Source: Dolomedes plantarius
Taxonomy: Eukaryota > Arthropoda > Arachnida > Araneae > Dolomedidae
Length of the DNA stretch: 64,000 nt
Assembly (NCBI GenBank): GCA_907164885.2
Contig: OU015501.1
Span: 25,429,591 to 25,493,590 of the forward strand
Reading direction: 5' to 3'
Below are positions 56,433-64,000 of the stretch, piece after piece (the first letter of the stretch is position 1; each line of letters starts with the position of its first letter). The translations under genes and the position numbers were made by a program. The notes beneath the pieces were generated by a model, which did not search any database, had not been told where the DNA came from, and saw nothing but the letters and a program-made list of their open reading frames with translations.

Positions 56433-57697
56433 TATTCTACTACTTGTACATTTAATTGACAGAAATTGTGTGTTTTATTGCCTGTGTTATTTACTCATTT
56501 AAATACAATTCGTTAAATTTTGACCTTTAAAATTGAGGAATGGGGAAGGGATGCTGAGTTTTTATTGAATCTAAATGTGTTGCTTTTATACCTACGGTGG
56601 AGTTATGAATTCTCTTCAAACAGTGCTCGAGAAGTCTCTGCCGACACCGGTGTTATTCCGGATGGATTTAGGGGGATCGTATCTCAATTACTCTGCTACC
56701 CATAATGCACCCTCAAAGACCCGTGGCTGAAGAATCTATTATGTGTTCTCGTAGGAAGTGTAAGTCAGTGTGTCTTCGTGTCAGTCACCATCGATGCAAC
56801 ACACACTGTATTACAACAGTATAAACTTAGTGGTATATCCAAGACATTGAGAGCCAAGACCAGCAAAGAAACTTTTTTCCAAGGTCGTAAAGTCTTAAGC
56901 GGTGGCCCTTCACCTCAACGACTCGGGGCATGTTCAATAAAGTAGAACGAAAAAACTTTTTTTGACATAGAGATTTGCCATAGCCGGCAAAAGTTTCCTT
57001 CTAAAATTAGAATGAAGAATATAAAATTTTATTTCTTTACTAAAATATTTTCAAGAACCGCAAAGGGCTTCAAATGTGAGAGTTTTATGTTACGTCGCGC
57101 TATTGCCTTTGGTTTTCTACTGAAACAACAAACAAGACCATTGTGTATTATAAGAATATGCTACTGCAAAATTAATATGATGAAAGTCGTGAAATTCTAC
57201 AAAATCAGTTGTTCTATAATGACATCTACACATTAGTAATACTTAGAATGTGTAAGTTTTCTGCAAAAATACCATATTTTTAATATTTTGTTTTCAAAAT
57301 ATATATATTATTATTTAAATGTACTATAAAAGAAATTTAAAAGTAAAATACAAATTTTATCACTTTTTCATAAAAACATCCATTTTGAAGCCTCTTGCGG
57401 TAAGTGTCCGGTCGTAATTTTTCTCTCACTATGCGGAGGCGTCGCAAGTGTCAATTAGAGGATGTCTTTTGGGGGGAAAAGGGAATGGGTGTATTAATAA
57501 ATTACTGTAGAACGGTATTTTACCAGTTTCAGGCACCCAGGTTACCCAAATTTCCCTGGAGTTTTCCGGAATCCCCGAATTTAAAAAGTGTGGTCACGGA
57601 GGAAGTTTGCAGAGTTTTACATGAATTTGAAGGCCGCAAAGATATCATTCTGTCCTATGGTCGATTTTCGAATATGTTCATCCTATTTTCGCATATA

Positions 57698-59002
57698 CAG
57701 AGGCTGTTCACACATTTTTTGAACGATGTATATTGTATTCACAAAGCTAAATTACATAAAATTCTTGTGTTTTAAATGTTCTATTTGACATCCCTTATTC
57801 TGAACTATCTTTCGACACCGCAATTTCTTGGATAATAATGCCTTTTGAAGTGTCAGAAGAGGTATTCTATCCTGTTCCTCCTGAACAGCTTTCCAGAGTC
57901 CTGTAAGGGTTTTGGGACGACGTTTGGATAATGCAGATTTTAAAAGTCCGAAAGCACAAAAATCCATAGGTGATACATCGGGAGATTTAGTAGGGATATC
58001 AGTGAAGGGTATGGCCTTGCTACCAGTTTTTTGTTCCATTTCTTTTAGGAAATTTACAGTGGATTTTGATGTGTGACTGCTAGCTTTGTCCTTATGGAGT
58101 CTCACAGATTGATGGCACTGTGGGTAAAGCGATGGTATTTCATTCAGAAAAATTGGCAATAACATATGTTCCTGATAGTATTTGGAGTTAATCTTGACAT
58201 TTTTTTCCCCTCTCTTTATTTTTAATTTGCCATTATAAGAAAAACCAGCAACAATCATGAATCCCTTAGAAAAAATTTCTTTCGATTCTTTGAACCATGT
58301 ACTTAAATTTTTTTCTCCCCTTTTCTGATAATAAATGCCTCTTTTTTTGTTGCAATCATTTAAATACAACCATGATTCATCTATTGTGACAATTGTTTTC
58401 CATTTTTCTTTGGATAAGTGTTTCTCATATAGAATTCTGCAGCGTGTCCTGCGTTCAGCGATATGATTTGGAAGAAGACGATACACATTGCGTTTTTTCG
58501 CTTTCTTAAGATTTAAATCAACGTTTATCATTTTGTTTACAGTGGACAACGAGCATTTTAATGATTTTGCAACTGTCCTTTGACTAGGGGGATTTTCTTT
58601 TAACATTAAACAACGTACCTTTGCAATAATCGAAGATATACGTTTTTTCCTTGGATGCTTGTTTGGAATTTTTATCCCACTTGAGGCTCCAATTTGACGT
58701 TTTTTTTTTCCTTTCTTGTTGACGATATTACCTATCGACGCTTTAGATATCACAAAACCATGACTCTCACATCGTTTTTGGATAACTGAGTATGCATATT
58801 TATCTTTGGAAAGAGCATAAATGTAGCCTTCGAAACACTGCTTTGTTAAAAACGACTTTTTGAATAAATACAAAACTTTCAAGCCGCAGACAATAATTTA
58901 GACTTTTAAAAACATAGTACAATTGCAATTATTTCTTTTGCAGCAAACGCTTTTTTATTACCGCTTACCAAAATCGTCTAAAAAATGTGCGAACAGCCTC
59001 TG
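57698..59002 (-). mobile_element. DD41D mariner, array unit 11
   Basis: 1305 bp, TA-flanked, consensus sequence. Confidence 0.95.
57752..58882 (-). CDS. Mariner transposase DD41D, copy 11, intact
   Basis: Identical in translation to the reference copy. Confidence 0.92.
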   Translation of the reverse strand: MKVLYLFKKSFLTKQCFEGYIYALSKDKYAYSVIQKRCESHGFVISKASIGNIVNKKGKKKRQIGASSGIKIPNKHPRKKRISSIIAKVRCLMLKENPPSQRTVAKSLKCSLSTVNKMINVDLNLKKAKKRNVYRLLPNHIAERRTRCRILYEKHLSKEKWKTIVTIDESWLYLNDCNKKRGIYYQKRGEKNLSTWFKESKEIFSKGFMIVAGFSYNGKLKIKRGEKNVKINSKYYQEHMLLPIFLNEIPSLYPQCHQSVRLHKDKASSHTSKSTVNFLKEMEQKTGSKAIPFTDIPTKSPDVSPMDFCAFGLLKSALSKRRPKTLTGLWKAVQEEQDRIPLLTLQKALLSKKLRCRKIVQNKGCQIEHLKHKNFM

Positions 59003-60267
59003 TATTCTACTACTTGTACATTTAATTGACAGAAATTGTGTGTTTTATTGCCTGTGTTATTTACTCATTTAAATACAATTCGTTAAATTTTGACCTTTAA
59101 AATTGAGGAATGGGGAAGGGATGCTGAGTTTTTATTGAATCTAAATGTGTTGCTTTTATACCTACGGTGGAGTTATGAATTCTCTTCAAACAGTGCTCGA
59201 GAAGTCTCTGCCGACACCGGTGTTATTCCGGATGGATTTAGGGGGATCGTATCTCAATTACTCTGCTACCCATAATGCACCCTCAAAGACCCGTGGCTGA
59301 AGAATCTATTATGTGTTCTCGTAGGAAGTGTAAGTCAGTGTGTCTTCGTGTCAGTCACCATCGATGCAACACACACTGTATTACAACAGTATAAACTTAG
59401 TGGTATATCCAAGACATTGAGAGCCAAGACCAGCAAAGAAACTTTTTTCCAAGGTCGTAAAGTCTTAAGCGGTGGCCCTTCACCTCAACGACTCGGGGCA
59501 TGTTCAATAAAGTAGAACGAAAAAACTTTTTTTGACATAGAGATTTGCCATAGCCGGCAAAAGTTTCCTTCTAAAATTAGAATGAAGAATATAAAATTTT
59601 ATTTCTTTACTAAAATATTTTCAAGAACCGCAAAGGGCTTCAAATGTGAGAGTTTTATGTTACGTCGCGCTATTGCCTTTGGTTTTCTACTGAAACAACA
59701 AACAAGACCATTGTGTATTATAAGAATATGCTACTGCAAAATTAATATGATGAAAGTCGTGAAATTCTACAAAATCAGTTGTTCTATAATGACATCTACA
59801 CATTAGTAATACTTAGAATGTGTAAGTTTTCTGCAAAAATACCATATTTTTAATATTTTGTTTTCAAAATATATATATTATTATTTAAATGTACTATAAA
59901 AGAAATTTAAAAGTAAAATACAAATTTTATCACTTTTCCATAAAAACATCCATTTTGAAGCCTCTTGCGGTAAGTGTCCGGTCGTAATTTTTCTCTCACT
60001 ATGCGGAGGCGTCGCAAGTGTCAATTAGAGGATGTCTTTTGGGGGGAAAAGGGAATGGGTGTATTAATAAATTACTGTAGAACGGTATTTTACCAGTTTC
60101 AGGCACCCAGGTTACCCAAATTTCCCTGGAGTTTTCCGGAATCCCCGAATTTAAAAAGTGTGGTCACGGAGGAAGTTTGCAGAGTTTTACATGAATTTGA
60201 AGGCCGCAAAGATATCATTCTGTCCTATGGTCGATTTTCGAATATGTTCATCCTATTTTCGCATATA

Positions 60268-61572
60268 CAGAGGCTGTTCACACATTTTTTGAACGATGTA
60301 TATTGTATTCACAAAGCTAAATTACATAAAATTCTTGTGTTTTAAATGTTCTATTTGACATCCCTTATTCTGAACTATCTTTCGACACCGCAATTTCTTG
60401 GATAATAATGCCTTTTGAAGTGTCAGAAGAGGTATTCTATCCTGTTCCTCCTGAACAGCTTTCCAGAGTCCTGTAAGGGTTTTGGGACGACGTTTGGATA
60501 ATGCAGATTTTAAAAGTCCGAAAGCACAAAAATCCATAGGTGATACATCGGGAGATTTAGTAGGGATATCAGTGAAGGGTATGGCCTTGCTACCAGTTTT
60601 TTGTTCCATTTCTTTTAGGAAATTTACAGTGGATTTTGATGTGTGACTGCTAGCTTTGTCCTTATGGAGTCTCACAGATTGATGGCACTGTGGGTAAAGC
60701 GATGGTATTTCATTCAGAAAAATTGGCAATAACATATGTTCCTGATAGTATTTGGAGTTAATCTTGACATTTTTTCCCCCTCTCTTTATTTTTAATTTGC
60801 CATTATAAGAAAAACCAGCAACAATCATGAATCCCTTAGAAAAAATTTCTTTCGATTCTTTGAACCATGTACTTAAATTTTTTTCTCCCCTTTTCTGATA
60901 ATAAATGCCTCTTTTTTTGTTGCAATCATTTAAATACAACCATGATTCATCTATTGTGACAATTGTTTTCCATTTTTCTTTGGATAAGTGTTTCTCATAT
61001 AGAATTCTGCAGCGTGTCCTGCGTTCAGCGATATGATTTGGAAGAAGACGATACACATTGCGTTTTTTCGCTTTCTTAAGATTTAAATCAACGTTTATCA
61101 TTTTGTTTACAGTGGACAACGAGCATTTTAATGATTTTGCAACTGTCCTTTGACTAGGGGGATTTTCTTTTAACATTAAACAACGTACCTTTGCAATAAT
61201 CGAAGATATACGTTTTTTCCTTGGATGCTTGTTTGGAATTTTTATCCCACTTGAGGCTCCAATTTGACGTTTTTTTTTTCCTTTCTTGTTGACGATATTA
61301 CCTATCGACGCTTTAGATATCACAAAACCATGACTCTCACATCGTTTTTGGATAACTGAGTATGCATATTTATCTTTGGAAAGAGCATAAATGTAGCCTT
61401 CGAAACACTGCTTTGTTAAAAACGACTTTTTGAATAAATACAAAACTTTCAAGCCGCAGACAATAATTTAGACTTTTAAAAACATAGTACAATTGCAATT
61501 ATTTCTTTTGCAGCAAACGCTTTTTTATTACCGCTTACCAAAATCGTCTAAAAAATGTGCGAACAGCCTCTG
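60268..61572 (-). mobile_element. DD41D mariner, array unit 12
   Basis: 1305 bp, TA-flanked. One private T-to-C change turns the TTTTTTTCCCC tract into TTTTTTCCCCC near 60771-60780. Confidence 0.95.
60322..61452 (-). CDS. Mariner transposase DD41D, copy 12, one substitution
   Basis: The frame is open over 376 residues with E226G (KRGGKNVK), located between the first and second catalytic aspartates. Its effect on activity is unknown. Confidence 0.9.
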   Translation of the reverse strand: MKVLYLFKKSFLTKQCFEGYIYALSKDKYAYSVIQKRCESHGFVISKASIGNIVNKKGKKKRQIGASSGIKIPNKHPRKKRISSIIAKVRCLMLKENPPSQRTVAKSLKCSLSTVNKMINVDLNLKKAKKRNVYRLLPNHIAERRTRCRILYEKHLSKEKWKTIVTIDESWLYLNDCNKKRGIYYQKRGEKNLSTWFKESKEIFSKGFMIVAGFSYNGKLKIKRGGKNVKINSKYYQEHMLLPIFLNEIPSLYPQCHQSVRLHKDKASSHTSKSTVNFLKEMEQKTGSKAIPFTDIPTKSPDVSPMDFCAFGLLKSALSKRRPKTLTGLWKAVQEEQDRIPLLTLQKALLSKKLRCRKIVQNKGCQIEHLKHKNFM

Positions 61573-62837
61573 TATTCTACTACTTGTACATTTAATTGAC
61601 AGAAATTGTGTGTTTTATTGCCTGTGTTATTTACTCATTTAAATACAATTCGTTAAATTTTGACCTTTAAAATTGAGGAATGGGGAAGGGATGCTGAGTT
61701 TTTATTGAATCTAAATGTGTTGCTTTTATACCTACGGTGGAGTTATGAATTCTCTTCAAACAGTGCTCGAGAAGTCTCTGCCGACACCGGTGTTATTCCG
61801 GATGGATTTAGGGGGATCGTATCTCAATTACTCTGCTACCCATAATGCACCCTCAAAGACCCGTGGCTGAAGAATCTATTATGTGTTCTCGTAGGAAGTG
61901 TAAGTCAGTGTGTCTTCGTGTCAGTCACCATCGATGCAACACACACTGTATTACAACAGTATAAACTTAGTGGTATATCCAAGACATTGAGAGCCAAGAC
62001 CAGCAAAGAAACTTTTTTCCAAGGTCGTAAAGTCTTAAGCGGTGGCCCTTCACCTCAACGACTCGGGGCATGTTCAATAAAGTAGAACGAAAAAACTTTT
62101 TTTGACATAGAGATTTGCCATAGCCGGCAAAAGTTTCCTTCTAAAATTAGAATGAAGAATATAAAATTTTATTTCTTTACTAAAATATTTTCAAGAACCG
62201 CAAAGGGCTTCAAATGTGAGAGTTTTATGTTACGTCGCGCTATTGCCTTTGGTTTTCTACTGAAACAACAAACAAGACCATTGTGTATTATAAGAATATG
62301 CTACTGCAAAATTAATATGATGAAAGTCGTGAAATTCTACAAAATCAGTTGTTCTATAATGACATCTACACATTAGTAATACTTAGAATGTGTAAGTTTT
62401 CTGCAAAAATACCATATTTTTAATATTTTGTTTTCAAAATATATATATTATTATTTAAATGTACTATAAAAGAAATTTAAAAGTAAAATACAAATTTTAT
62501 CACTTTTTCATAAAAACATCCATTTTGAAGCCTCTTGCGGTAAGTGTCCGGTCGTAATTTTTCTCTCACTATGCGGAGGCGTCGCAAGTGTCAATTAGAG
62601 GATGTCTTTTGGGGGGAAAAGGGAATGGGTGTATTAATAAATTACTGTAGAACGGTATTTTACCAGTTTCAGGCACCCAGGTTACCCAAATTTCCCTGGA
62701 GTTTTCCGGAATCCCCGAATTTAAAAAGTGTGGTCACGGAGGAAGTTTGCAGAGTTTTACATGAATTTGAAGGCCGCAAAGATATCATTCTGTCCTATGG
62801 TCGATTTTCGAATATGTTCATCCTATTTTCGCATATA

Positions 62838-64000
62838 CAGAGGCTGTTCACACATTTTTTGAACGATGTATATTGTATTCACAAAGCTAAATTACATAAA
62901 ATTCTTGTGTTTTAAATGTTCTATTTGACATCCCTTATTCTGAACTATCTTTCGACACCGCAATTTCTTGGATAATAATGCCTTTTGAAGTGTCAGAAGA
63001 GGTATTCTATCCTGTTCCTCCTGAACAGCTTTCCAGAGTCCTGTAAGGGTTTTGGGACGACGTTTGGATAATGCAGATTTTAAAAGTCCGAAAGCACAAA
63101 AATCCATAGGTGATACATCGGGAGATTTAGTAGGGATATCAGTGAAGGGTATGGCCTTGCTACCAGTTTTTTGTTCCATTTCTTTTAGGAAATTTACAGT
63201 GGATTTTGATGTGTGACTGCTAGCTTTGTCCTTATGGAGTCTCACAGATTGATGGCACTGTGGGTAAAGCGATGGTATTTCATTCAGAAAAATTGGCAAT
63301 AACATATGTTCCTGATAGTATTTGGAGTTAATCTTGACATTTTTTTCCCCTCTCTTTATTTTTAATTTGCCATTATAAGAAAAACCAGCAACAATCATGA
63401 ATCCCTTAGAAAAAATTTCTTTCGATTCTTTGAACCATGTACTTAAATTTTTTTCTCCCCTTTTCTGATAATAAATGCCTCTTTTTTTGTTGCAATCATT
63501 TAAATACAACCATGATTCATCTATTGTGACAATTGTTTTCCATTTTTCTTTGGATAAGTGTTTCTCATATAGAATTCTGCAGCGTGTCCTGCGTTCAGCG
63601 ATATGATTTGGAAGAAGACGATACACATTGCGTTTTTTCGCTTTCTTAAGATTTAAATCAACGTTTATCATTTTGTTTACAGTGGACAACGAGCATTTTA
63701 ATGATTTTGCAACTGTCCTTTGACTAGGGGGATTTTCTTTTAACATTAAACAACGTACCTTTGCAATAATCGAAGATATACGTTTTTTCCTTGGATGCTT
63801 GTTTGGAATTTTTATCCCACTTGAGGCTCCAATTTGACGTTTTTTTTTTCCTTTCTTGTTGACGATATTACCTATCGACGCTTTAGATATCACAAAACCA
63901 TGACTCTCACATCGTTTTTGGATAACTGAGTATGCATATTTATCTTTGGAAAGAGCATAAATGTAGCCTTCGAAACACTGCTTTGTTAAAAACGACTTTT
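62838..64000 (-). mobile_element. DD41D mariner, array unit 13, cut by window end
   Basis: The left TA and TIR are present; the right end lies outside the window (expected near 64142). The array therefore continues. Confidence 0.93.
62892..64000 (-). CDS. Mariner transposase DD41D, copy 13, partial at edge
   Basis: The frame is open and consensus-like from its stop to the window end. By comparison, the start codon should lie about 22 bases beyond the window, so only the first 7-8 residues are missing from view. An internal GTG or ATG start should not be used. Confidence 0.88.
   Translation of the reverse strand, partial: KSFLTKQCFEGYIYALSKDKYAYSVIQKRCESHGFVISKASIGNIVNKKGKKKRQIGASSGIKIPNKHPRKKRISSIIAKVRCLMLKENPPSQRTVAKSLKCSLSTVNKMINVDLNLKKAKKRNVYRLLPNHIAERRTRCRILYEKHLSKEKWKTIVTIDESWLYLNDCNKKRGIYYQKRGEKNLSTWFKESKEIFSKGFMIVAGFSYNGKLKIKRGEKNVKINSKYYQEHMLLPIFLNEIPSLYPQCHQSVRLHKDKASSHTSKSTVNFLKEMEQKTGSKAIPFTDIPTKSPDVSPMDFCAFGLLKSALSKRRPKTLTGLWKAVQEEQDRIPLLTLQKALLSKKLRCRKIVQNKGCQIEHLKHKNFM

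Larger units (their letters stand above)
30519..64000. repeat. Head-to-tail tandem array, 2.57-kb units carrying a mariner
   Basis: Using the first base of GTGTCCGGTCGTAATTTTTC as anchor (GTATCCGG in the first unit), units begin at 30519, 31833, 34420, 36989, 39558, 42128, 44696, 47267, 49836, 52264, 54834, 57404, 59974 and 62544, and the array continues past the window end. Spacing is 2568-2571 bp except for the first (1314, no transposon), the second (2587, with an extra 18 bp) and the one with the assembly gap (2428). Each later unit is about 1264 bp of satellite sequence plus a 1305-bp mariner at the same TA. The satellite part has only small open frames (61, 74 and 123 codons). The 123-codon one runs into the transposon end. 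The 61- and 123-codon frames are altered in the first unit, so I see no supported gene in it. From unit 2 onward, copies are nearly identical. Confidence 0.97.

Noticed and set aside
30519..64000. A CRISPR array or rDNA/histone cluster
   Set aside because: The units are 2.57 kb, contain a mariner and show no rRNA, histone or short-spacer structure.

Overview
This is eukaryotic nuclear DNA: very AT-rich, full of transposons and almost without host genes. The transposon types (Tc1 DD34E, several mariner lineages including a DD41D one, piggyBac, hAT elements with a GTF2IRD2-like transposase, and a Mutator/Kolobok-like element with TTAA flanks) suggest an arthropod. The Tc1 protein resembles those common in spiders, so an arachnid is my best guess, as inference only. 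No rRNA, convincing tRNA, CRISPR array or bacterial operon is visible.

Positions 1-17.9 kb hold scattered elements in unique AT-rich DNA: a piggyBac-type MITE (89-313), a MITE with terminal inverted repeats (TIRs) (1321-1719), a mariner derivative with TIRs of about 140 bp (4435-5049), an internally deleted mariner (7796-8718), a TIR element (11761-12330) and a broken piggyBac element (12808-14701). Between 4.1 and 9.45 kb lie degenerate tandem copies of exons of an unrecognised host gene. Two mariner-type elements sit in some of these copies and are absent from the others.

Positions 17.9-23.0 kb form a nest of five transposons on four levels, each with its target-site duplication (TSD) still readable: a mariner (17888-22990) contains hAT-A (17991-22148). 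hAT-A contains hAT-B (18521-20881), which contains a nearly intact Tc1 (18657-20064), and separately a small hAT-C (21460-22025). A second hAT-B copy at 29187-30099 lies in the opposite orientation and shows the empty Tc1 site.

Positions 23.0-30.5 kb hold a second copy of the 1321-1719 MITE, locally rearranged direct repeats (24.65-25.12 kb), a TTAA-flanked Mutator/Kolobok-like element (25520-27116), a weak tRNA-like motif and the second hAT-B copy.

Positions 30.5-64.0 kb are one head-to-tail tandem array. Fourteen units are visible and the array runs past the window edge. The edge unit (30519-31832) lacks any transposon. Each of the next thirteen (about 2.57 kb) carries the same 1.3 kb DD41D (rosa-type) mariner at the same TA. 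Eight copies keep a full 376-aa transposase frame, four are frameshifted in poly-T runs, and the last is cut by the window end but open as far as seen. The simplest history is one insertion into one satellite unit, followed by amplification and homogenisation of the transposon-bearing unit. This transposon-loaded satellite is the most unusual thing in the window. A 360-base assembly gap (51633-51992) lies inside it.
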